Assembly: GCA_011503125.2 (NCBI GenBank)
Contig: WWBZ02000073.1
Location: forward strand, 744,001-808,000
Reading direction: 5' to 3'
Length of the DNA: 64,000 nucleotides
DNA from: Botryosphaeria dothidea
Lineage: Eukaryota; Ascomycota; Dothideomycetes; Botryosphaeriales; Botryosphaeriaceae
Part shown: positions 45,266-56,346 of the stretch, one piece after another
How the letters are laid out: each line of letters starts with the position of its first letter
How positions within the stretch are numbered: position 1 is the stretch's first letter
Notes under the pieces: generated by a model
Databases searched by the model: none
What the model was told of the DNA's origin: nothing
What the model saw: the letters and a program-made list of their open reading frames with translations, nothing else
Program-made: the position numbers and the translations under genes

Positions 45266-46882
45266 CTACAAGTACTTATCCATCATCCGCTCGAAATATT
45301 TCCGCACAGTATCAACGGGGAGCTCAGCGCCCTTGCCCTTAGTAATCGGCTCGCCGGGCAACGTTCCCTCACCCTCGTCCACAGCACTTCTAAGCACTTC
45401 CTCCGCCGCCCCGACATTCGGCTGGTTCCACAGCTGTAGCTGCACCGCTCCCTTTTCCTTTTCCTTACCACCGACGACCAGGATGTGGTTGTACCCGCGC
45501 TCACGCGCCTCGCGTAGCTTCTTTCCCAGCGCGCGAGCTGACGTGTCGACATCAACTTGGATGGCTGGACGACCGAGCGATGCAGGTATGATTGCGTCCG
45601 TTTCTGGATCGCGCTGCTCTGGCGTGCCTGCGAGGCTCGTGGCCAATTTTTGCACATGAGCGAGCAGCCCAGGATCCTGCGACAGGCTGAGAATGATGGC
45701 CGGGCGGGGCGCCAGCCAGAAGGGATATTTGCCGTCATAGTGCTCGATCAGCAGGGCGAGGAAACGCTCCAGCGAGCCGAGGATGGCGCGGTGGATGATG
45801 ACGGGAGTTACGGGGCCCGTCTGGGCAAGCAGCTCGGGCGAGGTTTCTTCAGTCACGGAGCCGGTGCGTTCTAACTCGGGCGCTGGGGCCGAGTAGGACA
45901 GGTTGAAGCGCTGCGGCAGCTGGAAGTCCAGCTGGATGGTTGCGGTCTGGTGCTCCTTGCCGTCGCTGTCGCGCAGGATGATGTCGATTTTCGGCCCGTA
46001 GAAGGCGCCGTCTCCGGCATTGATGGCCCATTCCCGCCCACTGTCGTCGAGAGCTGCCTTCAGCTGGTTCTCTGCGCGGTCCCATTCCTCAGCTGTACCG
46101 ATGTAATGATCTTCGGGCCGCGTCGATAGCATCAACTTGTAAGGACCGAGCCCGAAAGTCGAATACACCATTCCGACGAAGTCCAGCGTCCGCTTGATCT
46201 CCTCTTGAATTTGGGATGGGCGGCAGAAGATGTGACCGTCGTCTTGATGAAAACGGCGTGCGCGCGTGAGGCCGCTCAATGCACCGGAAATTTCATTCCT
46301 GTGCAGAGCGCTGAAGTCAGCAAAGCGGATTGGCAGGTCACGGTAACTCCGCTTTTCGCTCGCGAACAGCAGGCAATGGCCTGGGCAGTTCATGGGCTTG
46401 AGGCCGAACTCTTCGTCCTCGCCAATCTCGACCGCCTCCTTCTGGCCCGTTGCCCCGCGGCCTTGCACGGAGAACATGTCTTCTGCGTAGTTCTCCCAGT
46501 GACCGGACTTCTGCCATAACGACTTCTTATATATGGTAGGCGTGATGACCTCGCGAAAGCCGAACAGCGGGTACTGCGTGCGCAGGAAATTTGCGAGCTT
46601 GTTGAACATGGCAGCGCCATTTGGAAGAAATAACGGCGATCCGGGCGAGAACAGGGAGGTGGTGAACAGGTCCTGCTGGGTACCCAACTCTCGATGGTCT
46701 GCAGGCGGTTTAGGCGGCTGATCGGTCGTCGGGTTTAGGGTCTGCGCAGGCCGAGAGGGCCGCGGAGCAGAGCAGGAGCAGGCGCGGATCCATGTGAGTG
46801 GGCGCGAGAGCAATTGAGGTCGCGGGGCCCTGCCATAGCGAGCGATAGGCGAGAGATGGAGCGGAGGGCGTCGTGCGGGCAT
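45266..46882 (-). CDS. MST1: mitochondrial threonyl-tRNA synthetase
   Basis: Intronless, 538 residues from ATG 46882. This start gives a textbook mitochondrial presequence, Arg-rich without acids (MPARRPPLHLSPIARYGRAP). An in-frame ATG at 47005 would add 41 similar residues. Class II aminoacyl-tRNA synthetase core of the ThrRS type: motif 1 region FGFREVITPTIYKKSLWQ, zinc-site Cys in LKPMNCPGHCLLF, motif 2 RFADFSALHRNEISGALSGL then ARRFHQDDGHIFC, and motif 3 with PVIIHRAILGSLERFLALLI. The anticodon-binding domain starts around RPAIILSLSQDPGL and ends in ILVVGGKEKEKG. Editing domains are absent, as in yeast Mst1; the length matches that family. It charges mitochondrial tRNA-Thr in the matrix. 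Divergent from the membrane-protein gene that starts at 47348, with a short shared promoter. Confidence 0.93.
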   Translation of the reverse strand: MPARRPPLHLSPIARYGRAPRPQLLSRPLTWIRACSCSAPRPSRPAQTLNPTTDQPPKPPADHRELGTQQDLFTTSLFSPGSPLFLPNGAAMFNKLANFLRTQYPLFGFREVITPTIYKKSLWQKSGHWENYAEDMFSVQGRGATGQKEAVEIGEDEEFGLKPMNCPGHCLLFASEKRSYRDLPIRFADFSALHRNEISGALSGLTRARRFHQDDGHIFCRPSQIQEEIKRTLDFVGMVYSTFGLGPYKLMLSTRPEDHYIGTAEEWDRAENQLKAALDDSGREWAINAGDGAFYGPKIDIILRDSDGKEHQTATIQLDFQLPQRFNLSYSAPAPELERTGSVTEETSPELLAQTGPVTPVIIHRAILGSLERFLALLIEHYDGKYPFWLAPRPAIILSLSQDPGLLAHVQKLATSLAGTPEQRDPETDAIIPASLGRPAIQVDVDTSARALGKKLREARERGYNHILVVGGKEKEKGAVQLQLWNQPNVGAAEEVLRSAVDEGEGTLPGEPITKGKGAELPVDTVRKYFERMMDKYL

Positions 46883-47347
46883 CGGGGCGGAGGTGCTGGG
46901 AGATTTTCTGGGCTCGGGGCGTTCAAGCTGTTGACGCGCGACGCGGGCCGGGAGCTTGGGCCGGCGCGTGACGTGAGGGACGGCGGGCGCGGCCTGCCAC
47001 GACAACGCGAGGTGGGCTGCAGCAGGTAGACCTGCTCGCCGCCAACTTACGCGCTCTGAATTCCTCGCAATGACATCGCTCGCCTCCCTCTATTTGAAGC
47101 TTCTGCTGGCATATGGTCACTCCCGCGGTCCTCCCCACACCCACTGATCTACACCCTGCCCCTCGACCACCAGCTCTACCTACAACTGCCCTTTGCCACC
47201 CCGCCGCCGTTTCGCCCTGTTTTCCACTCGGCGCGTCGCTATCCGTGTCGCAAACTTGTTTGCCTGCCGCCCGCGTATCAACAACGCCTGTTGCCTTTCC
47301 CGAGACCGGTTGAGAGACCCTGCCTTTTCCGCGTGTTTCGCTATACT
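46883..47347. promoter_or_regulatory. divergent promoter between ThrRS and the coiled-coil membrane protein
   Basis: 465 bases between the two divergent starts used here (342 if the upstream ThrRS ATG at 47005 is used). GC-rich, pyrimidine-rich on the right side. No TATA match of note; both genes look like constitutively expressed housekeeping genes. Confidence 0.4.
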
Positions 47348-49057
47348 ATGAGCCGGGGGAAAGGTCGCGCGCGGACCAAGGAGCTCAGCGAGTCGTGGGC
47401 ATCTCTGTCCTACGGTGATGACGACCAGGACCTCGGACACTCGTCAAGTCTAGACAGCGACACACCCGCACACAAGAGCGTTCAACGTACAAAGACTAGC
47501 TCCGCGCGTAAAAGTCCAGGCCCACAGGCATCGTCGAAAGTCCCGAGACATTCGACTCCCTCCACGCCTGCGTCCTGCAGACCGCCTAGTCGCACAGTGT
47601 CCCAGGCCTCCGCCGAACCTGAGTTTGTCATGCCTTCTTCTCCTGACGGCTCCTTTGCCGATTCGCCGTTACACAGCACCCGTCGTACTCATAGACGTAT
47701 ATCTCAGTCCATCGCCGAGGAAGATGGTGCACAAGATTTCAGGCAACGGAGGTCCAGGAGGTCGCGACCTCTGCAGCGAGCTCCACCTTCAGAAGACCAG
47801 GGTGATCAGCCAACCCTACTGCAATCGCTATGGATGAGCCTTTTGATGCCTGTTCTCAGTTATGGACTTTCAGTTCTATCGTTTGCCTTGGAGGTTCTGA
47901 AACCGGTTATCTCTGTTGCCCTTGCTGCCGCGTTCCTTGCAGTCTTCATATCATTTGCAAGGTCGTGGTTGTATTCCAGCGTTTCCACTGCGCTTAGTCC
48001 GTTGTGCATGGTGCCTGGGGCGTCCTACCTGAATCTGCCATTCTGCGGGCCATCTTACAAGTCCGGCTCTGATCCATCAGGCTCGGTGGAGTTTGATGAG
48101 TTGGTGAACGCACAGCAGGCCTTCGAGGAAATTCTTTCGTCCGCCTCCATGTACGATGGATTACCTGGTGAAATGAAGCAAGGGCAGATGGCTATAGCGG
48201 ACTTGAGAACCGTCGTCCGGTACTCCAAGCTGCCCTCGAAGAACGAGTTGGACCTAGAGTTCAACAATTTCATCAACAAGGCGAAGGCTGCCTCCTGGGA
48301 TCTTACTCGCTTTAACGCCCGAATTGGCCAAACAACCGATAAGATCATCCTTACACACAGATGGACGCTCCAGGTCATCGACAACGTTGGTGAAGTCGAA
48401 GATGGACGCGGCTCCCTGGAGCGGTTCGTTTGGGATCATTTGCTCTGGGGGCTCGCTCCCCACAAATCGGCCTATGAGAAGATTGTCACCCAGTACCTGA
48501 AGCACACACAGAAGATCGAAGAGGAGATTGTCTCGCTCATCGATCAAGCAGACGCCCTGCTGAGACTGCTAGACAGTCTCGAAGACCACCTTTCCGCCAT
48601 CCACGAGATCTCTGTCCGCGATGATGCCAGCCTCCGCGACAAACGCGAGGAATTGTTTTTGAGTCTCTGGACCAAGTTGGGGGGTAACCGCTCCGACGTC
48701 AAGAAGCTAAACAACCAAATTGGGATGCTCAAAAGCTTCAACGCCTACCGCCGTTCGGCTGTGAGTCATGTCAGCTCGACAATCGTGAAACTTCGCGCGA
48801 TCGCCGTCAGCTTGGAGGATATGCGAGAGCGCGCTACTGTTCCGGACCTTGTAGGCATGGAGAACGAAATGCCCATAGTCCTACATATCGAAAATCTCAA
48901 GCGTGGTCTGGAAAGATTGGAGGATATGCGGCAAGTGCACCAGAAGACAGTGGAAGAGAAGAGTAGAAGGATCTTGGATGCCGCTGATGCTGATGCCCCT
49001 ACCCTTCCGGAGATTGGCTTTCCGAAAGATCGTATGATAGACGCGAAGCACAGCTAA
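47348..49057 (+). CDS. conserved-looking membrane protein with long coiled coils, function unknown
   Basis: Intronless, 569 residues from ATG 47348. Residues 1-160 are disordered, rich in Ser/Thr/Arg with SP sites (SSPDGSFADSP, a basic RRTHRRISQS patch). A hydrophobic segment of about 45 residues (about 160-215: LMPVLSYGLSVLSFALEVLK, then VISVALAAAFLAVFISFA) could form one long or two closely spaced membrane helices. The remaining ~350 residues are helical with heptad-like hydrophobic spacing and few prolines, suggesting extended coiled coils. The layout (basic disordered N-terminus, membrane anchor, coiled-coil C-terminus) recalls nuclear-envelope or ER proteins, but I do not recognise the family and assign no function. 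It runs divergently from mitochondrial ThrRS. Confidence 0.8.
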   Translation: MSRGKGRARTKELSESWASLSYGDDDQDLGHSSSLDSDTPAHKSVQRTKTSSARKSPGPQASSKVPRHSTPSTPASCRPPSRTVSQASAEPEFVMPSSPDGSFADSPLHSTRRTHRRISQSIAEEDGAQDFRQRRSRRSRPLQRAPPSEDQGDQPTLLQSLWMSLLMPVLSYGLSVLSFALEVLKPVISVALAAAFLAVFISFARSWLYSSVSTALSPLCMVPGASYLNLPFCGPSYKSGSDPSGSVEFDELVNAQQAFEEILSSASMYDGLPGEMKQGQMAIADLRTVVRYSKLPSKNELDLEFNNFINKAKAASWDLTRFNARIGQTTDKIILTHRWTLQVIDNVGEVEDGRGSLERFVWDHLLWGLAPHKSAYEKIVTQYLKHTQKIEEEIVSLIDQADALLRLLDSLEDHLSAIHEISVRDDASLRDKREELFLSLWTKLGGNRSDVKKLNNQIGMLKSFNAYRRSAVSHVSSTIVKLRAIAVSLEDMRERATVPDLVGMENEMPIVLHIENLKRGLERLEDMRQVHQKTVEEKSRRILDAADADAPTLPEIGFPKDRMIDAKHS

Positions 49058-49670
49058 AGAAACACGAGTATTTTGGAAACATGATAAGGCTCCTTGAAAC
49101 ATTGTTTTGGGCTTTGGTCTGGAGAGATTTGGACATCTGGCGTTGCGGTTGACGATCTCATAACCATTGGAAGACATACCCTTCTGTATTCATAGCATTC
49201 ATTCTACTTCATTACTCCCATCATTTTATGAAGTGACTTTGTACACTGTGCATATCTACTCTCGCATTTCGTTTGTACAGGCGTTTGGACATAGAGGGCG
49301 TGCTCGACTTTGAACTGCCTACGCTTTCACGCGCCTCCTGCCACACAGTTCCCCAACAAATGTAGTGGTGAACGCACGTGCGAACCTCATGCTGCTGCCT
49401 TGAGTCATTGTCAGGCAAAAGTTTGAGGTTAGCGGGTCCTTGCAAGCGTTACGTGCTATCACGAGCATAGAGACGGGCCTCTAGAAGCATCCCCCGGCTC
49501 ACATATGCTCACCCAAATTTCCTTTCTGCGTTAGCGGCTCCCCAATTGCCCCACATACCCAAGATGCACGTGCAGGGTTTCTCCATCTGCGTCGTATGTG
49601 CGTCCACCTACTTGAACTCTTAGATCCGACGGACTCTCCTCTTTTCTTCCACCATCCACTCCCTCCAGCA
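49058..49670. other. intergenic region
   Basis: 3' region of the coiled-coil gene and upstream sequence of the doubtful small gene. Nothing recognised. Confidence 0.45.
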
Positions 49671-50126
49671 TGGATCTCGACAGCCCTGGCTCTGACCTAC
49701 CTCCGGCTTCCGCGGCTACGACCGCTGCTGGAGGGCCTGTCTTCGTCGTCCTCACTACCCCACTACGCACTGCAACAACCATCTTCTTACTGAATCGTCG
49801 AGCCCAACGCCTTCCCTGCGATAGTGTGCGCGCGCACGAACATCAGAAGGACAGTGAGTATTCTCAAACCATGGAAGGATGAGATGAGCTAACAAACCTT
49901 TGCAGATGCGTACAGTCTCTCAAAGCAGAGAAGCACTTTCATGAACCATCCTCCTCCACTCGGCGCCTTCATAGGCCGGAAGGTCTGGATAATCTTGTTA
50001 AACTCTCTCTCGCGCGACGCCCACGGCAGCGAGAGGGGATCGGTCAGTCAAAGGACGAACAACCGCGGAGCAATCGATTTCAGCAATTATATTCCGGCTT
50101 CCGATCCGTCAAGCTCAACAAGTTGA
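49671..50126 (+). CDS. doubtful small two-exon gene
   Basis: ATG at 49671 opens a frame of 61 codons. A strong intron (GTGAGT at 49855, branch GCTAAC, TTGCAG at 49905) joins it in frame to a second exon ending TGA at 50124-50126, giving about 134 residues. No domain is recognised. An alternative reading of the downstream exon is open much further (to about 50340, with EKHFHEPSSSTRRL near its start), so the frame choice is unsure. The good splice signals are the main support; coding character is weak. Confidence 0.25.
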
Positions 50127-53123
50127 CTGGTGGAGCCTGGCGGCACGTCACTCACTCGAGCCGACCTCGAACGTGGCGAAGACGACAACCTACCGCCGCT
50201 CTCCAGCACATGGAGGGTCACTGCTTCTACTGGCTGGATGTTCAGGAACAACAACAGATGGGTGCCGCGGAAGCACCTCTGCGGCGTAGCTCCGTCCATA
50301 CCCACAGCAACGTGTGTATGAACTGGCTGCGTTGGTGAGAGGGTCTTTCGCTGATTTCCTTTCTCGACGGGATTGGGTCAGACAGACCCGCGTTCCACTC
50401 TTCGGCTCGGTCGAGGCTTTCACTCGTCCGTGAGAGTCGCCACCAGCCCCAACAACAACAGACCCTGCTTCCGCGTCGACCACCGTTGCGAACGGCACCT
50501 TCTTTCACTTCTCTTTTTTCTCCTTTGCTCCCGGGGAGCATGCTTGCGTCCAGATGCTCAACATGCCGAACCCGCACGTCTTGGCTGGTCTGCTCCTGCA
50601 GACTGTCAAGGGCAACTGGAGCGAGTGGTCAACGATCGCCGACTACTTCCGCGGAAGTATAAGGTCACACTGCCTGTCCTCTCCTCCAGGAGGGTATGCT
50701 GAACTTTCCTGCATCCAGCTGCTTAATACTCTTGGCCTCCTCCAGCCAAGCACCGCGGCATGGAGAGCGACTTCCCGGTCTACATGATCGAGAAGATCAC
50801 TGTCCGTTCCGTGTGCGGCGGCCAGCGCGAGTGGCTTACTGTGGGATGGTGTCTGCAGGATCGTCCAGAACCACTGCGGCGCGCGGAGGACGGAAGGAAA
50901 AATTTACGGTGCCGGACGATTTGCTTGCACCTTCTCGTGGTGTTCGGCGTGAGTACCTTTTTTACATGGCTTTGCTTTTGCACAAAGTAGATAGACACAC
51001 ATTGTAGCCTGTAATTGGGAAACCAAGACAGGCTACAATGTTTGAAAAAAAAAGATATTTCGAGTCATTATTAATTTCATGTGAAATATTGTGAACCCGC
51101 CTCGGGTGGACCTCATACTCGGATGCACTCGTACGATGTATGATAATTGCCAGAAAACGTAGAAGACGAAGCGTACACAGAGCATGCTTCAAAGGCTTGG
51201 TGGAGCGATTGATGGCGCGCAAAAGAGGAAAAGATCGGATCAACGGGGCTTCGACATCGACGAGGTATGGGGTGAGATCGACCACTTCTGCCGTGATTGG
51301 AGAGCGTGCCTGAAGAGAACCCCTTGCCGCCGAAGGATCAAAGACAGGTCAAGGTAAAGGGCGCGGCGGTAACAACTGCTTTGACATTTCTGCAAAGAGT
51401 CTCACCGTGAAAATTCTGCAGGACGATTCGTAAACCCAAGACGGCACGGATGGATTGCTGTGAGAAGGGACGACGAAACGGCGAGCTGTGAGAGGTCAAG
51501 CCGTGCTCATCATACCCTTTGGGGGAATCCGGGTTGCAGCCGAGGCGACGCACAGAGCGCCCGCGGTTCCGTCCGTGAGCGCCACCGCCATATGGCGAGC
51601 ATCAGCTGAGTTCGGACGGCGTTCGCGTTCTGTGGAGTAAACGGCTAAGGATGACGCAGGCGGCGAGCAGCATTGTTGGCCTGGCCGGAGAGGGCATGAA
51701 GGAAAAAAAATCAAAATTGCCGGAGCTGAGACGGTTGGAGACGGGTTTGCGGCAGGCGACAGCGCGAATTATTACTGCCTGATTCTTTTCGCCGGGCTCC
51801 GACTCGCAGCGCTGACTCTGGCGGTGGCCGATTAGGTAAAGCAATTGGCGCAGAGTGGGATAGGTTTAATTGACGAGCGGCGGACATGCCTCTAGGGTGT
51901 TGACCGGGGGCATCAAGCCATCAAGCCACGCTTGGCGGCTGTGGAGGCGGCGAGCGATGATCGGGAAACTTGCCGCGCTACGCCCCGACCCTTGCGGCGC
52001 GGCATCGTGATGATGGGAGCGTCAACGTTCGCTGCTGCTTGCCGTCCTCCGCGCATGCCCACCAACAGGGTTGTCATCCAGGTCGCTGGGTCGCTGCACG
52101 CGGCGGCAGAGATGAGAGGCACACGACCAGCGAAACACCACGCTCGACGGCATCGACATCAGCTCGACGTAGGGCAGAGGGCGGCGGCAACGGCTCCCTT
52201 CCCTGTTGCGCCTTCCCACGTGAACATCACGTGCAGCGCGGGTGCGCCGCATGCGACTGGCTGGGATGATGCAGTGGACCGCAGGTACCCTGTGCAGTCC
52301 ACAGACGGCAGAATGAGTGAGCAGCGACGCCGCTGCGTGCTGCTTTTTCTCTGGGCGCCGGGCGTGCCAAACCACGGCCCCGCACACGCCCTTGCCAGGC
52401 GCAGGCATGCCGGCCTCGAGTTCGACACTGTCCAACACCAACCACGGCGGCGCGAGAGCACCACACTGGCCAGCGCACTTCGCAGAGTGAGCGGTGGCTA
52501 GCCTGCCCTCCGATGTCAGCCAAGACAAACTTGCCGCTCCCCGGTGTCGCCCCATCTCCACTGCACTACCCTACCGTACCCTGCTCGACCCTCGGCCTCC
52601 ACCGCGTAACCCTATCCCACGTCGCATCGCCCCCAATTCGCGCATGCCCGCTCCTCGCTGGTTAGGCCCACCCCGCCGCCGCCCGGTTCGCGGCACCTGA
52701 GCTTGAACATCCTAGCCACAATTTTCTTGACTGCCCATCCATTCCTTTAAAGCGAGCATTCCCAGCCTGGCTCAACCAAGCTGCGAACGCCCCCTCCCCA
52801 AGGCTGAACTCCAGCTACCGACAACGAAGAGCTCCTTCTCCCACGACTCCCCAGCGTCCCTCGAGTGTGAAGGTGATCTGTGATACTCTCGACCTCCGCG
52901 ACATAACCGCATCCACCACGCCAACACCTACACCTCCCGCCCGCGCAGCAACCTCTCCACAGCTCTCGCCGAGTCCAAAGCAACACGCCTGCCCGAAGCG
53001 ACTGTGACCTCTGCCCACAGCAACAACCGCTCAACCTGCAGCCCGCGCAACACAGCCTCGTCCAGAAGCAGCAACACCCCCAACCCTTCCTACGCGACAC
53101 CGGCCCATCTTGAGCGTGCCAAG
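50127..53123. other. mostly non-coding region upstream of the MFS gene
   Basis: Several frames of 70-190 codons overlap on both strands in GC-rich DNA without recognised domains. A 14-bp perfect palindrome (ACTTCCGCGGAAGT) sits at 50645-50658. The last ~500 bases are C-rich and presumably promoter/leader of the transporter gene. A second small spliced gene around 50.5-51.0 kb cannot be excluded. Confidence 0.4.
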
Positions 53124-55156
53124 ATGCCGTATTTTCTAAACCCGTTCCACAAGCACGACGTGTCCGAGTTTCCGGGCGTCCTGGTGCCTCTCGCCTCGGC
53201 GCAGCACCGCCGCGCCTCGGTCCTCGAGAAGACCGAGTCGCCCGACGGTGTCGGCGTCGAGGAGTCGACTGGCAGCAGCGAGTGGTCCGGCGGCCTGACG
53301 ATCGAGTCCCTCCGTGCCGAGATTGATGCTGATTTGGCAGCTGGCGGCGTCGACACTGCATATGACCGTACGTTCTGAACGGCCCGCCGTCGATCCGGCG
53401 GTGGGACGTTGGTTCGATACCGTTTCATTTTCTCTCTCCTCTCTGTTCATGTGACGTGAGAAAGATCAGATCTGACCGCGCGTGTATAGGCAAGTCTAAG
53501 GTCATCAACAAGGCCATCCAGGATATTGGCATGGGCCGCTACCAATGGGAGCTTTTTGCTCTCTGCGGTTTCGGCTGGACGGCTGATAACTTGTGGCTCC
53601 AGGTGCGTGGCATTCGTTGGGGCGCTCGTGTCTCTCTTGTGTGCTGACGGGTGACAGGGCGTCGCTCTTACTCTCCCGGCGCTCAGCCCTGAGTTTGGAA
53701 TCGACAGCAACACCATCCGCTACACCACTCTGTCTCTCTTCACCGGCCTGTGCATTGGCGCTAGTTTCTGGGGTATCGCATCTGATATCATCGGTCGTCG
53801 TCTAGCTTTCAACTGTACGCTGTTCCTTGCTGGTGCGTTCGGTCTGGCTGCTGGCGGCGGCCACAGCTGGGTCGCTACCTGCTCGCTATTTGCTTGCCTC
53901 GGCGCTGGTGTTGGTGGCAACTTGCCTGTCGACGGAGCATTGTTTCTTGAGTTCCTACCGTTCGCCAGTGGAAATCTTCTTACTCTGCTGAGCGTGTGGT
54001 GGCCTGTCGGACAGCTGATCGCATCTCTGAGTAAGTTTTGACATTTCAAGATTTTGACCCGAAGACGGTCCAATCTCAAGCGTGCATCTGCTGACCGCCC
54101 GCAGTTGCATGGGGCTTCATTCCCAACTATTCTTGCGCTGAGGACGCTGTTTCCTGCACCTTGCAGCCTGGTGTTGAGGGTTGTTGTTCCAAGGAGAACA
54201 ACTGGGGATGGCGCTACTTCGTAATTACGCAAGGAGCCATCACCTTCTGCATGTTCATTGCGCGCTTCTTCCTCTTCCATCTCTTTGAATCCCCGAAATT
54301 CCTCCTTTCTCGTGGCAGGCAGGCTGAAGCCGTTGCTGTCGTCCGTGGCATCGCGTACCACAACAAGGCCAAAACCTGGTTGACCGAGGAGATTCTCAAC
54401 GAGATCGGCGGCGACCCGGAAGTCGTCGAGGGCCAGAAGTTAAGCACCGTCGAGCTGGTTAAGCGCAACCTTTCCAAGTTCAGCACCAGCCGCATCGGCC
54501 CGCTCTTCAACGGCTGGAAGCTTGGCACTACCACGGCGCTCATCTGGTTCATGTGGGCCACCATCGGCATGGGCTACCCGCTCTTCAACGCCTTCCTGCC
54601 GCAGTACCTCGCCAACTCGGGCTCCGACGGCAGCTCGACGTCGACGTACATCGCCTACCGCAACTACGTCATCACGTCCGTCGTCGGCGTGCCCGGCAGC
54701 GCCATCGCCTGCTACACGGTTGACATCAAGTACGTCGGCCGCAAGGGCACTATGGCCATCAGCACGATGCTTTCCGGCATCTTCCTCTACCTCTTCACCC
54801 TCAACAGCGACTCCAACTACCAGCTCATCTTCTCGTCGCTCGAGGCCTTCTTCCAGAACATCATGTAAGCATGCACTGCCACGATCTTGATACACACATC
54901 CGCTAACGTGAGTTGCAGGTACGGCGTCCTCTACGCGTATACTCCGGAAGTGTTCCCCGCGCCTAACCGCGGCACCGGAACCGGTATCGCGTCTTTCCTC
55001 AACCGTCTTACTGGCCTGTGCGCGCCGCTCGTCGCCATCAACGCCGGGCAGGCGAATCCGTCGGGTCCGGTGTATGCGTCGGGTGCGCTGTTCTTGGCTG
55101 CGTTCGTGGCGATGCTGCTGTTGCCCATTGAGACGAGGGGCAAGCAGGCTCTGTAA
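53124..55156 (+). CDS. MFS transporter (metabolite:H+ / SV2-related type)
   Basis: Five exons: 53124-53367, 53490-53602, 53658-54030, 54105-54864, 54919-55156; 575 residues. A cytosolic N-terminal ~90 residues precedes GMGRYQWELFALCGFGWTAD, where the first helix begins. Major-facilitator hallmarks: WGIASDIIGRRLAF (the A-like motif between helices 2 and 3) and GAGVGGNLPVDGALFLEFLP, typical of the sugar/SV2-like branch. A middle loop carries the Lys/Glu-rich TEEILNEIGGDPEVVEGQK. PESPKF-like FESPKFLLSRGR follows helix 6, and the C-terminal half ends YTPEVFPAPNRGTGTGIASF and LLPIETRGKQAL. Twelve helices are plausible. Cation- or metabolite-coupled import at the plasma membrane is likely; the substrate cannot be read from sequence. 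All introns are 50-125 nt with in-frame joins. Confidence 0.9.
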
Positions 55157-56346
55157 AGAGAAGACAAAAGATTACGTTCGGAAAGGACGTTGATGGGGAA
55201 GGCTGGATGTGGTCTTGATACCCAAAATAATGACGCGCTGGAAAGAAGATGAGAGAGAATAAATGGTGGAGAGAGGTTTGGAGCGTTGATGGTGTGATAT
55301 TCAAGAGTTATGAAGTCATGTGAAGTATGGATACCATATTCAGTTAAAAGTTCCCTAGAAGTGTGGGGACAATGGAAATTTTTACGTTTCTTCCCTCACA
55401 AGCAAGGTTTTTGTTTATTCCTGACAGCGATTCCGTGCGTAGCTTTGCATGTTCCTGGCATATTTTCCGGCGTTCTGGATCAACTTTCAGCGACGACAGA
55501 TGAAAGGAGTTCGAGGAAGGCAACCTGCTCTACTTATGCAAAAATCCAGCCGACCGTGAATTATTTTTCAGCGTAGCACCCGTTACTTTGGACTTTTATT
55601 CTTCTGCAATTTTAGAAAAGCGAATTTTGAATGAGTCAGTAGCGGGCGGAAACCTGAGCAAGAGCTCCATGTCGCGTGTATTTACCTGTTGCTGGCTCTG
55701 GGCGCTGGCTGTTCGCTGATCCTGCTGCTAGCTCTTTGCCATGCTGGTTGATGCGGCGCGTGCTGCTGGACGGTGTACGCTGCCGGACGGTAAGTTCTGC
55801 TGGCCGAGGCGCCCTGGCTGCTGCTGGGTAGTTATAGTCTTGCTTTACCATGTAACGTGTAACTATGCTATAGAAGTGACCAATGGGAGGCTTAGAGTGC
55901 TGAGAGGGGGTGCTCTCCGGAATTTTGCCGAACACAATCCCTCCGCTTCGCTGGGGGATAAACAAGGCAGTAACGGTTATTCGGTGCGACAAGAATGTCA
56001 AAGATAAGGCTTTTTTGCTTCTGGGCGAATCGGGACTTTTATCAAACCACTGATCACCGCGAGTCAAGGAGAAGATTAGCCAATGATGTCGCGACGCCTT
56101 TAACCCCTCGATCCGAGCCGCGGCATCGGCTCCTTCCGTCGCTGGGCGGGTGGGAAGGCGAGGGCTGGTCTACTCCATTCTCACCTTCTCCTTGAGCCTT
56201 CACTTGTTGTATTTGAGAAGGGGCGCAGATAGGCTCTTTTCGCGTGTTGTGCACCTCAATTCTCGGATACCAGCTCTCCAAGACGCAAGCCGGCAGCTCC
56301 GCAGGATCAACACAGGGCAACATCATCACCACATTCGCAACGCGCC
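55157..56346. other. intergenic region
   Basis: 1.2 kb between the transporter and the dehydrogenase. A minus-strand frame of 143 codons (55636-56067) and another of 145 (56054-56491) show no domain. Nothing recognised. Confidence 0.45.

Noticed and set aside
51932..52501. 189-codon plus-strand frame and its minus-strand shadow (52022-52561)
   Set aside because: GC-rich DNA opens all frames here; neither reading looks like protein.
53395..53425. GGTTCGATACC resembling a tRNA T-loop (B box)
   Set aside because: Lies in the first intron of the MFS gene; no A box or cloverleaf stems at the right distance.
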